Numbered from the stretch's first letter, positions 1 to 10,405 are shown. The stretch is 64,000 bases of DNA from Archivesica marissinica (GCA_014843695.1 CM026391.1:18800871-18864870), one strand, 5' to 3'. The notes: a model not told the origin generated them from the sequence alone. Translations and numbers: made by a program.

Positions 1-115
1 CATGTAGCTCACATCGTCCAAAAAGATAATAAAATGGCTGAAAAAAATGAAAATATGAAAATTAACAACAATAACACATGTATAATGTTTTAATAAAGTT
101 TTATTTTTATTCCAG

Positions 116-387
116 GATGACATCGCCGTCCGAACTATCGTAGTTGGGCACCTCCGCCATTCTACCATTTGGTGAAGAGCCTTCACGATGAAGCCACTCG
201 GTCCGCTGCAGGTCCGATTGGTCTCAGAGAAGAAGCATCAGCGGAAGGCGACCAGGTCGATGCAGGCCATGATCTTCGGGATCTGGGAGCATATCTCGAC
301 GTCCCGCCTTCTGAAGAAGCTCTCAGCAGTGTATGCGCCGACCATCTAAACACTACACCTATAGTCTATACTGTTCGAAGTTTGTAA
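116..387 (+). other. Possible 3'-terminal exon of an unidentified gene
   Basis: A GC-rich patch in AT-rich sequence follows a plausible splice acceptor (TTTTTATTCCAG at 104-115) and is followed by polyadenylation-like AATAAATAAA at 411-420. Two frames look coding-like. One, open from 121 to a TAA at 385-387, is acidic and rich in Ala, Glu and Asp. The other starts right at the acceptor, is broken by a TGA at 173-175, then stays open and basic to about 350. I recognise neither. It could be the last exon of a gene lying before the window, a pseudogene, or a transposon fragment. Confidence 0.25.
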
Positions 388-489
388 TTTAATAATTTGA
401 ACACACATATAATAAATAAAACAAATGTTCTGTATAATTATACTTGTTTAGTTCTGTTTAAAATTCCAAATAGCCAACGTTTTACTTCT

Positions 490-690
490 TGAGTCGGTAC
501 GTTTTGACCAAAGAATGGGTACGTTTTGACTTATCGTTGGGTACGTTTTGACTTAAAATGCGGGTACGTTTTGATCAAAGAATGGGTACGTTTTGACTTA
601 AAATGCGGGTACGTTTTGACCAAAGAATGGGTACGTTTTGACTTAAAATGCGGGTACGTTTTGACTTGGGTACGCTTTGACCAGCACCCT
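490..690. repeat. 22/23-bp tandem repeat
   Basis: About eight copies of the core GGGTACGTTTTGAC alternate with two short spacers (CAAAGAAT or TTAAAATGC). Open frames on both strands here are by-products of the repeat. Confidence 0.85.
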
Positions 691-866
691 GCAGCTCGAC
701 CCCAATACATATCGACCACATGAGATATCTCGGATCACTGGGTCCGGCATCTCTTTTGCTTTTCTTTTTTCGTATACTCCAGACTGTAATTTTTACCTTA
801 TAAAGTTGGGTTAATGCGATAGCCGCCTTAGCTTCACCATCTAGTAAGCAGTTAACCAGTACTAAG

Positions 867-1033
867 TATGTTCCATTAATGTCAAACCCCTTGCGGGGAC
901 GTAGACATGTTTTCCTGGGCAAGCGTAGCCTAAGTTAACCTAAGTGGTTAACCAGTACTAAGCATTGTGCATGTGGTACCTTGCTCAATAAAATACATAC
1001 GTGGCCTGACCGAGTATCGAACCCGGGACCGAT
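867..1033 (-). mobile_element. tRNA-related SINE, family G, minus copy
   Basis: The reverse complement of this stretch matches the plus-strand copy at 2872-3055. Shared parts include a B-box-like GGGTTCGATACTC, a middle segment with TACTGGTTAAC and GCTTGCCCAGGAAAACATGT, and a tail with TTTGACATTAATGG. Two diverged copies in opposite orientation define it as a dispersed element. Confidence 0.6.
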
Positions 1034-1045
1034 AGATTCCAAGGT

Positions 1046-1122
1046 GTTGTTAGGTAAACTGCCCGCCGGCGATATAGCCCAAAATGGTGCTGATGCAGGC
1101 GTAAAACCCGAAATATAACAAT
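1046..1122 (+). mobile_element. 3' fragment of SINE family C
   Basis: Matches the 3' part of the fuller copy at 56620-56885: AAACTGCCC, GATATAGCCCAA, ATGGTGCTGATGCAG and GTAAAACCCGAAATA occur in the same order. Only the tail remains. Confidence 0.6.
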
Positions 1123-1135
1123 AACATATAACAAA

Positions 1136-1285
1136 TCCGACGCTCTACCATTGGACCACGGGTGTCATGTGAGGTGCCCTGGTCATTGGCACTACATGTA
1201 TATGTGACCTCATCAAGAATCGAATCAGGGCGCCTTCGATTCCAAATCAGACTCTCTACCACTGGACCACGGCTGTCACACAAGT
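1136..1285 (-). mobile_element. tRNA-derived SINE, family E
   Basis: Reading the reverse complement gives GTGGTCCAGTGGTAGAG (A-box-like), then GATTCGATTC (B-box-like), then a second GTGGTCCAATGGTAGAG. This looks like a tRNA-like head followed by a second partial head, so it is a dimer or two nested copies. It is not a functional tRNA: no acceptor stem pairs. Confidence 0.5.
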
Positions 1286-1444
1286 ACTAGGTATAGGCGA
1301 CAGCCGCTATTCTAACAACTGTCGTTAATCTCTCTAGACTTTGTAGTGTCAGTAATGTACACAGGACATTGTATCCAATCCTGTATTGTCCGTTGGTAGA
1401 ATGTCACGAGTGTTTGTATATTGTAAATATACCACATGTAAGAA

Positions 1445-1585
1445 CCAGCACCTACGGTAAAACACATACGTTCATCTATGCTGCTCATGTGCTATGGAAT
1501 TCCATACCTGATGACTGCACGGCTACAACTAGCGTCAGTCATTTCAAGAGCTTGATTTCCTCTTGGAATGGAAATGACTGTAAGT
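1445..1585 (+). pseudogene. C-terminal tail of a non-LTR retrotransposon ORF2
   Basis: The frame shows the pattern typical of the extreme C-terminus of LINE reverse-transcriptase polyproteins: an aromatic start, then VLWNSIPDD, then a spacer, then SVSHFKSLISSW. The WN-x-(I/L)-P-D-D motif followed by FK is common in CR1/Rex-like and related elements. The reverse transcriptase itself is absent, so this is a 5'-truncated fossil. Confidence 0.6.
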
Positions 1586-1659
1586 GTGTACTAACTTATG
1601 CTATATCAGGTAATGGATCCCACAGCGAAGGATCAGCATGGAGTTCGTTTCAGTTATAG

Positions 1660-2345
1660 GTTAGATTGCATGTTTAGTTTTCTTTTATAAATCATCTTAG
1701 TTGCCTGCATGGCTGTTGTCTTATTCTTTTATTATGTAGCTTCTTATGTTCACCTTGTGTCTAATTTTACTGTTCGACTAAATAAGCATGTTCTGTTTTA
1801 GCATAGAGTGTCTAATTTAATTCAAATTTTTATTTCCCATAGCAGTTTTACTCCTGTTATTCATATACACATGTTGTTATATAATCGGTTATAAAAGCTC
1901 ACCAGAGCTTATGTTATTTGTGATATGTCTTGCCGACTCAAAATAAAATTTATCTTATCTTTGTAGACTACTGTGTGCTGTTTGTTGGCATAGTCGCATG
2001 GTACCTCTAGTTATCCTGATATTTAGATGGAACATTGGTCCAGTACTTACTTTAACCAGATTGTACTGTAACTTGAAGAGCATGGTCCATCCTCTCTTCG
2101 CTCGGCAAGTGGTTTCCACCAAAGGTCATGGAGCCGGGGGTCCTGCCAATGTCTTTGTTCAATGACCCTCGTCTGTGTACACTTTCCAGCTTGTCAACAT
2201 CAGTTCTGAGAAACGGGTACAATGCCGACGATACATATTCCAGTATCGGGGTGATGAAGGGAGAGCATGTTGCTTGTGTGGGCTCTGGGAAGTATTGTAG
2301 AAGTTATAATTGAGAAAGTCTGGAATCCTAGGTCATAGTAGATCA
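1660..2345. other. AT-rich sequence without a recognisable gene
   Basis: Only short chance frames are present. The start may be the 3' untranslated part of the retrotransposon fragment before it. No repeat family that I can place. Confidence 0.5.
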
Positions 2346-2427
2346 CATTGTCGATGAGCTTGGTATTGTCGATGTGCTTGGTATTGTCGATGTGCTTGGT
2401 ATTGTCGATGTGCTTGGTATTGTCGAC
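2346..2427. repeat. 18-bp tandem repeat, about 5 copies
   Basis: The unit TATTGTCGATGTGCTTGG repeats four to five times with one variant (GAGCTTGG). On the minus strand it encodes a short repeated N-T-K-H-I-D peptide, with no sign of a real gene. Confidence 0.8.
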
Positions 2428-2871
2428 TTCTACTTTCTCCAGGGTATATCCATATAGTTGATTGTGGGCTTCATATACATGTGATATTATTATACCTAGG
2501 ATTTTGACAGAATTAGCTGATGCTTCGGAGGATGGAACTCCATCTAACTCCAAATGCCCGACAACCGCGACCACATTGAATATACATAGATTCTATTCTA
2601 GTATTCATAATATGTTTACACATTATTCAATAAAACGCAACATGTTTCTATGGTGAACTCTTTCCTTGCCGAACATGTGGTCGTTATTATCATATAATAC
2701 ATAGTTGCATCACAACTATATCACAGTACAGATTCATGTATTTGCATGAATCGACATACTTACATTCAAACCGTATGCATGCATTAGTAATAGTCGCTAA
2801 TCAAAACACTAACATAGTGCATTACATGTACACCCTATGGAACCATATGCAATCAATCTTATTTAATGATA
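2428..2871. other. No supported gene
   Basis: AT-rich sequence with short overlapping frames on both strands, no splice-consistent exon and no recognised repeat. Confidence 0.45.
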
Positions 2872-3055
2872 GAATCGGACTGTTCGGGTTCGATACTCAG
2901 TCCGGCCACGTATGTAGTGTCATTGAGCAAGGCACCTCACACACATTGCTTAGTACTGGTTAACCGCTATGGTGGGCTAAGCTTGCCCAGGAAAACATGT
3001 CTAGGTCCCCGCAGGTGGTTTGACATTAATGGGACATACATTTACTGTGGAAGCA
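2872..3055 (+). mobile_element. tRNA-related SINE, family G, plus copy
   Basis: Contains GGGTTCGATACTCAG, CTTAGTACTGGTTAACCGC, GCTTGCCCAGGAAAACATGT and GACATTAATGGGACATA. These are the same blocks in the same order as the minus copy at 867-1033. Confidence 0.6.
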
Positions 3056-3837
3056 CAGTATCAATATATCGTGTGTTGTCGTACCAGTCCCTAATTAAAA
3101 CGTCTTTGGGTTGAGTTGTTATAGGATTAAAGTAACCAAGTGTCAAAGCCTCGCATTGGATCGCAATCATAGCAATCGTTAATAAACCACCAATAAACGG
3201 TACAGGGAAAATATTCAGTTGTTTTATTCTTTTTACCCCCCACTCCCCCCCCCCGTATATTATGTCCGTTCTGGCGTTCCATGCTTAACGTATATCGTTA
3301 GCATTCAGGTCAGCTTGGGAATAGATGTAGCCTGGGAACAGGCGTCGACATATTTTGCCTGGTCAGTCAAATATATATATTTTAACACCGAAATTATTAA
3401 TTGGGCCGTATTGAATTTCTGAACATGTCATTTGGCTAGAAGTTAAAAAGTGAAAAATCGACAGACTGGAACCTAGGCTAGAATATATGATAACTCGCTA
3501 TTTTGGACATATATTTAGGTAAAAATAGTTTTTGTGATTTATAAACTTCAGTCTATTTATTAGGTTGATATTGAATTGATAGTCACCCGTAATTGTAGGT
3601 ATTTTGAAATGTAAACTTGCTCGTGTATTTTCAATAGATAATACGCTCTAACGTACACACCTGAATGTATTGTTTACATATTTTGACAGCTGTCATCTGT
3701 CAAACTCATACAATGTTATTTGAGCATTATGTGATTTGTTAATTTACTTTGTATGAAAATCAATGTATTTTCAGGAAAGGAAGTAAATAAACGTCATCAT
3801 CCATTATAAATGATTGCGTCGAGTCATCACTCAAACC
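3056..3837. other. AT-rich intergenic sequence, nothing recognised
   Basis: Contains a C-rich run near 3236-3254 and short AT runs. No frame longer than about 70 codons and no repeat match within the window. Confidence 0.5.
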
Positions 3838-3990
3838 CACCACCTCGATATACATATACCCGTTAGGAGGTGTAAGAGTCAGGACATGACAAGGGACCGG
3901 CGACAGAAGCACAAGTCAGGGTTTGAACCCACTACCGCTAGGATCATGCATTACCTGGAGGCGAACATTCTACTGCGTTGTTATAAAACC
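3838..3990 (-). mobile_element. tRNA-derived SINE, family D, copy 1
   Basis: The reverse complement has an A-box-like block near AACGCAGTAGAATGTTCGCC and a B-box-like GTGGGTTCAAACCC. The head is shared with the copy at 4095-4212, including AGATGTTCGCCTCCA-like and TAATGCATGATC-like segments. Confidence 0.55.
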
Positions 3991-4094
3991 TAGATCTATA
4001 GTGAGAGTTTACAAGTGTCCTTATATACCACTACATTCACTATCCAGTCATCAATCGTTCATACAGATATAAATGGAGCATAGCCATCTCTAAC

Positions 4095-4212
4095 CCAAGT
4101 ATGAGTATATGTAGTCAAGCATGGGCCCGCGTCGGGATTTAAACCCACGATCGACTGATCGTCCATTACATGGAGATGAACACTCTACCGCGTTGCTATA
4201 AACGCTAGATAT
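4095..4212 (-). mobile_element. tRNA-derived SINE, family D, copy 2
   Basis: Second diverged copy, about 100 bp from the first and in the same orientation. The minus strand carries AACGCGGTAGAGTGTTCATC and a decayed B box (GTGGGTTTAAATCC). Confidence 0.5.
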
Positions 4213-4289
4213 ATTAAGTACATGTCCCCCATGTATGTACAACTACAGGATGGTGAGGTCGAGATATCCTAGGTTCGAGATGTTTTGAG

Positions 4290-4298
4290 GTTGAATTG
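4290..4298 (+). repeat. Left 9-bp target-site duplication of the MULE
   Basis: GTTGAATTG abuts the left terminal inverted repeat and is repeated exactly at 10353-10361. A 9-bp duplication is the usual size for Mutator-like elements. Confidence 0.85.
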
Positions 4299-4660
4299 GG
4301 GTCAGACTAAAACGCAGACGCTTATGCAGACGATATGTAATGTATAGGAAAACGCAGACAACAAAGGTATATAGTGATATCAGAAAACGCAGACGAAAGC
4401 AACATATAGGGAAAACGCAGACCAGTTGAACATAGAGTAAATTTATCTGTTTTACTGCAGACGCATTGAATATATAGAGAAAATGCAGACAAGTTGAATA
4501 TATATTAAAATTGTTTTATTTATCTGTGTTAATGCAGACACATTGAATATATATAGAAAACGCAGACGAGTTGAATATATATTAAAATTGTTTTATGTAT
4601 CTGTGTTAATGCAGACACATTGAATATATAGTAAAATGGTTTTAATACGCAGACATAAAA
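4299..4660 (+). repeat. Left terminal inverted repeat of the MULE with sub-repeats
   Basis: The block pairs with 9990-10352 in inverted orientation. The outer 150 bp match almost base for base, including AAAACGCAGACAACAAAGG and AGTGATATCAGAAAACGCAG (one mismatch on the right). It contains several copies of the AAACGCAGAC motif that seeds the internal arrays. Confidence 0.85.
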
Positions 4661-5049
4661 TGTATCCTTGTGTATGCACTTATTTTACTAATAATGACCT
4701 TATTAGTGGAAATTGTTTACGTGACAAAACATAATAAGAAATTATGTGTTAGTAATTAGTTAGACACAAACAGTTGAAATGATCAAAGGTCGACATTTAA
4801 ATATACATGTAAGGATAATAAGATCCGATCATTAGTATTGTCCTTTAATCATGTTATATCTATCTGATTATTTAAATATCTATTGATATATGTGAAAACA
4901 GCCAGTAATTAATCCCCTTTGATAGTACTCATCACTTCTTACTAACTGTAATATATGAGTAAACTGGTAAGTATAAATAGTAAAAATGAATACTATGTTT
5001 TAAATTTCTGAAGGTTTATATATTAGACATACATGATTTTGTGAAATAT

Positions 5050-5290
5050 AAGTATTGCTCTGTGATACTGTGGAATATAATAATTTATATTTGTGTAACT
5101 GTGATCTTGTGGAATATAATAATTGCTATTTGTGCAACTGTGATCTTGTGGAATATAATAATTTATATTTGTGTAACTGTGATCTTGTGGTGGAATATAA
5201 TAATTGCTATTTGTGCAACTGTGATCTTGTGGAATATAATAATTTATAATTGTGTAATTGTGATATTGTGGAATATAATAAGTTATATCT
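5050..5290. repeat. 39-bp tandem repeat inside the MULE, about 6 copies
   Basis: The unit contains GTGATCTTGTGGAATATAAT followed by AATTTATATTTGTGTAACT, with variants TTGCTATTTGTGCAACT. Both plus-strand open frames over it are products of a unit length divisible by three. Confidence 0.85.
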
Positions 5291-5376
5291 GTGCAGCGTC
5301 CTTACTTGTTAATATCGTTATTTCTGCGATATTCATAGCGATATTTTACAATGCCGCTTGTTGTAGGACATAGCCA

Positions 5377-5496
5377 GAAAAGTTCTTGTCAGAACGTCTG
5401 AGTAAGGAGCGTTATAGTGTTTTTCCATATTCAGGATATCGCTTACGCCAGTTCTTACAAGAGGAAGTTATATTCGATGTTGTACCCTTCTTTTCG
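5377..5496 (+). other. Candidate exon inside the MULE
   Basis: An open stretch with coding-like composition (contains YSGYRLRQFLQEE and FDVVPFF) ends at a good splice donor, TTTTCG|GTAAGT. It could be an upstream exon of the MULE gene or captured host sequence. I cannot match it to a family, and the start is not fixed. Confidence 0.22.
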
Positions 5497-5774
5497 GTAA
5501 GTAAAACCAAAAATGATAAGTATATTTATTTAATTATAGAACGCATGCATATATTCTCTTGTCTTTCCGTAATATCTTTATAATGAAAAATAGAACGAAA
5601 TTCCCTCAATTTTTAATAAGATTCAACTATTTGTTGACACTATACAACAATCAACATTGTGACTTCCTGTGTATTCCAGATGGCTTTATTGTGTGAAAGG
5701 TGTTAGTAGCCGCCACACTATCGTAATAAACTTATTAAAGCTTACTAAATAGAGGAGAGTATACAACACGGGGG

Positions 5775-6610
5775 CTAAAACGCAGACGAGTTGAACATAA
5801 GAGTAAATTTATCTGTTTTATTGCAGACGCATTGAATATATAGAGAAACGCAGACGAGTTGAACATATAGTAAAATTGTTTTATTGCAGACGCATTGAAT
5901 ATATAGCGAAAACGCAGACGAGTTGAACATATAGTAAAATTGTTTTATTGCAGACGCATTGAATATATAGAGAAACGCAGACGAGTTGAACATATAGTAA
6001 AATTGTTTTATTGCAGACACATTGAATATATAGAGAAACGCAGACAAGTTGAACATAAGTAAAATTGTTTTATTGCAGACGCATTGAATATATAGCAAAA
6101 ACGCAGACGAGTTGAACATATAGTAAAATTGTTTTATTGCAGACGCATTGAATATATAGAGAAACGCAGACGAGTTGAACATATAGTAAAATTGTTTTAT
6201 TGCAGACGCATTGAATATATAGAGAAACGCAGACGAGTTGAACATATAGTAAAATTGTTTTATTGCAGACGCATTGCATATATAGAGAAACGCAGACAAG
6301 TTGAACATAGAGTAAAATTGTATTATTGCAGACGCATTGAATATATAGCGAAAACGCAGACGAGTTGAACATATAGTAAAATTGTTTTATTGCAGACGCA
6401 TTGAATATATAGAGAAATGCAGACGAGTTGAACATATAGTAAAATTGTTTTATTGCAGACGCATTGAATATATAGAGAAACGCAGACAAGTTGAACATAG
6501 AGTAAAATTGTATTATTGCAGACGCATTGAATATATAGCGAAAACGCAGACGAGTTGAACATATAGTAAAATTGTTTTATTGCAGACGCATTGAATATAT
6601 AGTAACATTG
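5775..6610 (-). repeat. Left internal array of 61-bp MULE repeats
   Basis: About 13 units carrying AAACGCAGACGAGTTGAAC, then ATATAGTAAAATTG, then TTTTATTGCAGACGCATTG. The units are derived from the terminal repeat and are the inverse of the array at 8800-9990. Long frames across it reflect the repeat, not a protein. Confidence 0.9.
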
Positions 6611-6628
6611 TATTATACTTTTATGTAG

Positions 6629-6736
6629 GTTATTGTCGTCGTTGTTTGGGGCAAATGACATCGGTTATAGAACGCCATCTCAGATTGTCACAGACATAGA
6701 TTGCCTATGTAATCGAATTCACAGCGAGTCACCCAA
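6629..6736 (+). other. Candidate exon inside the MULE
   Basis: A 108-nt open segment lies between a pyrimidine-rich acceptor (CTTTTATGTAG) and a donor CCCAA|GTAGGT. It translates to LLSSLFGANDIGYRTPSQIV followed by a Cys-containing stretch. It may be an exon of the transposon gene or a captured host exon. Low certainty: no homologue is recalled and the next acceptor is weak. Confidence 0.25.
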
Positions 6737-6910
6737 GTAGGTATCTTAATACGTATTGAGGTATTAGGACATAATGTACAAGTGCACTTTTCTCTGTAAG
6801 GCATACCTTTTCCTAAGCAGTCTGTATCTGGTCAATGAATGTCTTCTAGTCAGTCTGTTTTACGGCAAGTGGAATAATATTATTAAGTAAAATTAAAATT
6901 TCTGCATTTA

Positions 6911-7363
6911 ATGCAATTGTCATTTGATGAAATGAAACAAAAATGGAGTGAATCCTTTGCTATATACTTTAAAGATAACCTTAATGACACCATTATTAAC
7001 CATGCAGCAAGATGGCTTTTAGAAACTAGAGACATGTATAATCCATACTCCGGCATAACAAACAATGTGAGCGAGAGTCTCAATGCAAAACTTAAAAGAC
7101 TTATAGATTACAAGGAAAAATCCATTGATGAAATCGTGTTGTATCTATTTTACTCGCAAGGGAACGATTTATCCGAATTAATAAGAGCATTTTGTGGAGA
7201 AAGTGAATGGTCGTTAAGAAGTGACTTCAAATTTGCCTCTTTGGATCCAGATACAGTAAACTTACCGAACAATGTATGTCATCCCGACAAATTAATAGAT
7301 CTAATTAAAGGAGAATTATCAGCATTAGTCAATAAAAAGGAACGAGAATTAAAATCCACATAG
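6911..7363 (+). pseudogene. MULE transposase, C-terminal fragment
   Basis: Encodes about 150 residues with the signature that closes the transposase domain of metazoan MULEs: a helix with WLLETRDMYNP, then SGITNNVSESLNAKLKRL (the TNN-x-SES-x-N-x2-LK pattern), then a helical YLFYSQGNDLSELIRAF. The frame is open back to about 6887 without a start codon of its own, so the real protein began earlier. The DDE core expected before this motif is not found in the window. The frame ends at a TAG (7361-7363), after which the same frame stays open into the SWIM part. This is one gene broken by a nonsense change, not two genes. Confidence 0.75.
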
Positions 7364-7405
7364 TCATTAGATAAACAAACAAACAGTCCAAATTGTGAAC
7401 AAGAC

Positions 7406-8410
7406 ATGAAATCAAAGAACAATTGTCAAAAATCATTAGCTGTAAAAATTGCAGAAAATGATATTGTACTTGTACCACAAATGGGTGCTTTTATGGTAAA
7501 AGGTTCACATAACACAAACTACGCGGTTACATTATTTCCTAAAGAAAAATGCAATTGTCCAGCAACAACTCGGTGTTATCACATAATAGCAGCAATGATA
7601 TCAATAGGTATGCCAATACCGGATGAAAAGACAGTTTTCAATTTAACACAATTACGAAGAAATTGCCGCCCAAAGCATATGAAAAAGTGTGGGACTAAAA
7701 AGGGGAGAAGGGGTGACAATGATCATGAATTAAATATAAATGCCGCGCCAGACTCAATCTTAAAAAGTGTAAGCAAAAGTATTTACGGTACACCGACAAA
7801 TTCACAAAATAAAGATGCTGTACAGTCAATTGAAAAAGTCAAAAAAAATCTATTTGAAGCTTCCATCCCAATATCAATTCTAAAATCAAACCAAAAAACG
7901 CCGCAGTCATCCGTCAGAAAGAGAAAATTAAAATTCCAACACAGTGAGATTGTTCCAAACAAATATCCAAAAATAGATGATTTGTCTGTGATTTCGGAAG
8001 GTAATGAAATAATTGACTTAGAAATTAGCCGTGATGACTGTGAAAACGAAACGACTCGCCAAGAAATATGGAAGCAAGATCTGGGACTGACAATGAATGA
8101 TAAAGAGTGTATACTCAACAAGAAGAAATTAAATTCAAATCACATGGAAGCTGTAAATAAATTATTGAGAAAACAAGTTGGAAAGTCAATTGGTGGCTTA
8201 CAACTCACAGAGAAAGTCCCCGTATTTAATGAAATTAAAAATATATGGATTTGTAAATTGCCACTAGAGTCCGCTCATTCACCGTCGTGCCAAATACATC
8301 ATAATCATAAAGACCATTGGATTTGTTCAATTTACCACGAAAACAAAATATATCTCATAGACAGTTTGGGGAATGAACGCGACAAAGAGGCTAATTCCAG
8401 ATGGCCTTAA
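7406..8410 (+). pseudogene. MULE: SWIM zinc finger and first half of Ulp1-like protease
   Basis: This is the same frame as the upstream transposase fragment. Residues about 43-70 hold a SWIM finger, CNCPATTRCYH, matching CxC-x5-CxH; it is thought to bind DNA in MULE transposases. A long low-complexity basic linker follows. Near the end are HNHKDHWICSIY and IYLIDSLGN, which fit the catalytic His (HW) and Asp (DS) blocks of C48/Ulp1 cysteine proteases. The frame then runs off after IDSLGN, and the protease continues in another frame (8373-8639), showing a frameshift near 8370-8380. Confidence 0.75.
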
Positions 8411-8639
8411 AATTCAACTGTCACAGATTTATGGGAGAGACCAAAATAGTATTGACATTCAAATTCCCAGTGTCATGAAACAAGACAACAGTATTGATTG
8501 TGGATTATTTGCTCTGGCATTCGCAACTTCATATTGTTTGAGAAAAAAATTATGCTATGACTTGATCTTCAAACATTGCTTGAACGCACCTGCAGATATT
8601 TCTTTGATAGATAAATACTTCAATTGTGGCTTTTGCTAA
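8373..8639 (+). pseudogene. MULE: second half of the Ulp1-like (C48) protease
   Basis: About 88 residues with QDNSIDCGLFALAFA, the Gln and catalytic Cys block of Ulp1-type SUMO/ubiquitin-like proteases (Q-x6-D-C-G). With the His and Asp blocks just upstream in another frame, all catalytic positions exist but are split by a frameshift of one base. The gene ends at TAA 8637-8639, about 150 bp before the right-hand array. Such proteases are found in several MULE groups; their role in transposition is unclear. Confidence 0.7.
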
Positions 8640-8799
8640 ATTAAGAAATTAAACAGGTAGTGACGTTATATACTTTAATACCCTTCAATAAACAATATTT
8701 AATTGATTATCTTAATTGCAATATACAGTGTCCCGCGTGTCAAGGGGATAATACAGTAGTTGTATATATGTGAATTCAATATTAATCCACTAAAACCAA

Positions 8800-9990
8800 T
8801 CAACTCGTCTGCGTTTTCGCTGTATATTCAATGTGTCTGCAATAAAACAGATACATTTACTCTATGTTCAACTCGTCTGCGTTTTCGCTATATATTCAAT
8901 GCGTCTGCAATAATACAATTTTACTCTATGTTCAACTGGTCTGCGTTTCTCTATATATTCAATGTGTCTGCAATAAAACAATTTTACTCTATGTTCAACT
9001 CGTCTGCGTTTCTCTATATATTAAATATATCTGCAATAAAACAATTTTTCTATATGTTCAACTCGTCTGCGTTTCTCTATATATTCAATGTGTCTGCAAT
9101 AATACAATTTTACTCTATGTTCAACTTGTCTGCGTTTTCGCTATATATTCAATGCGTCTGCAATAAAACAGATAAATTTACTCTATGTTCAACTCGTCTG
9201 CGTTTTCGCTATATATTCAATGCGTCTGCAATAAAACAGATACATTTACTCTATGTTCAACTCGTCTGCGTTTTCGCTATATATTCAATGCGTCTGCAAT
9301 AATACAAGTTTACTCTATGTTCAACTGGTCTGCGTTTCTCTATATATTCAATGCTTCTGCAATAAAACAATTTTACTCTATGTTCAACTCGTCTGCGTTT
9401 CTCTATATATTAAATATATCTGCAATAAAACAATTTTACTATATGTTCAACTCGTCTGCGTTTCTCTATATATTCAATGTGTCTGCAATAATACAATTTT
9501 ACTCTATGTTCAACTTGTCTGCGTTTTCGCTATATATTCAATGCGTCTGCAATAAAACAGATAAATTTACTCTATGTTCAACTCGTCTGCGTTTTCGCTA
9601 TATATTCAATGCGTCTGCAATAAAACAGATAAATTTACTCTATGTTCAACTCGTCTGCGTTTTCGCTATATATTCAATGCGTCTGCAACAAAACAGATAA
9701 ATTTACTCTATGTTCAACTCGTCTGCGTTTTCGCTATATATTCAATGCGTCTGCAATAAAACAATTTTACTCTATGTTCAACTCGTCTGCGTTTCTCTAT
9801 ATATTCAACGTGTCTGCAATAAAACAGATAAATTTACTATATGTTCAACTCGTCTGCGTTTTCGCTATATATTCAATGTGTCTGCATTAACACAGATAAA
9901 TAAAACAATTTTAATATATATTCAACTTGTCTGCGTTTGCTCTATATATTCAACTCGTCTACAATAAAACAGTGTTACTGTATGCGCAAT
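8800..9990 (+). repeat. Right internal array of 61-bp MULE repeats
   Basis: About 18-19 units with GTTCAACTCGTCTGCGTTTT, then CGCTATATATTCAATGC, then GTCTGCAATAAAACA. It is the inverse of the array at 5775-6610 and joins directly to the right terminal repeat. A block near 8860-9180 is repeated near 9250-9570 (about 389 bp apart), a small higher-order repeat. Confidence 0.9.
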
Positions 9991-10352
9991 TGGTCTGCTT
10001 AAAACAAATGAAACAACAAACAATAAAACAATTATAGTATATTTTCAACTTGTCAACGTGTTCTCCATAAAAACAATTTTACTATATATTCAACTTGTCT
10101 GCATTTTCTCTATATATTCAATGCGTCTGCATTAATACAAGTTTACTCTATATTCAACTCGTCTGCGTTTTCTATATATATTCAATGTGTCTGCAGTAAA
10201 ACAGATAAATTTACTCTATGTTCAACTGGTCTGCGTTTTCCCTATATGTTGCTTTCGTCTGCGTTTTCCGATATCACTATATACCTTTGTTGTCTGCGTT
10301 TTCCTATACATTACATATCGTCTGCATAAGCGTCTGCGTTTTAGCCCGACCC
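9990..10352 (-). repeat. Right terminal inverted repeat of the MULE
   Basis: Reverse complement of 4299-4660 with few differences in the outer 150 bp. It ends ...TTTTAGCCCGACCC immediately before the duplicated GTTGAATTG. Confidence 0.85.
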
Positions 10353-10361
10353 GTTGAATTG
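10353..10361 (+). repeat. Right 9-bp target-site duplication of the MULE
   Basis: GTTGAATTG, identical to 4290-4298. The start codon of exon 1 follows 44 bases later. Confidence 0.85.
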
Positions 10362-10405
10362 TCAGTCATTCGAAACTTCGGCTACATACTCATTTGCTGA
10401 AGAAA

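Larger units (their letters stand above)
4299..10352 (+). mobile_element. Complete but degenerate Mutator-like element (MULE), 6054 bp
   Basis: The ends are inverted: left GGGTCAGACTAAAACGCAG, right (reverse complement) GGGTCGGGCTAAAACGCAG, and the match continues inwards for hundreds of bases. A perfect 9-bp duplication (GTTGAATTG) flanks both ends. Inside, in order, lie the left inverted repeat, a 1.1-kb AT-rich part with a 39-bp repeat, an array of about 61-bp units, the coding remnant (transposase C-terminus, SWIM finger, Ulp1-like protease), then an array of the same units in inverted orientation that runs into the right end. MULEs with SWIM fingers and C48 proteases are known in eukaryotes. 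This copy has an in-frame stop, a frameshift and no visible DDE catalytic core, so it should not move by itself. It lies 44 bp before the predicted start codon of the host gene. Confidence 0.88.

Noticed and set aside
5775..9990. CRISPR-like appearance of regularly spaced units in the MULE arrays
   Set aside because: Units are contiguous tandem repeats with no unique spacers, in a eukaryotic transposon.
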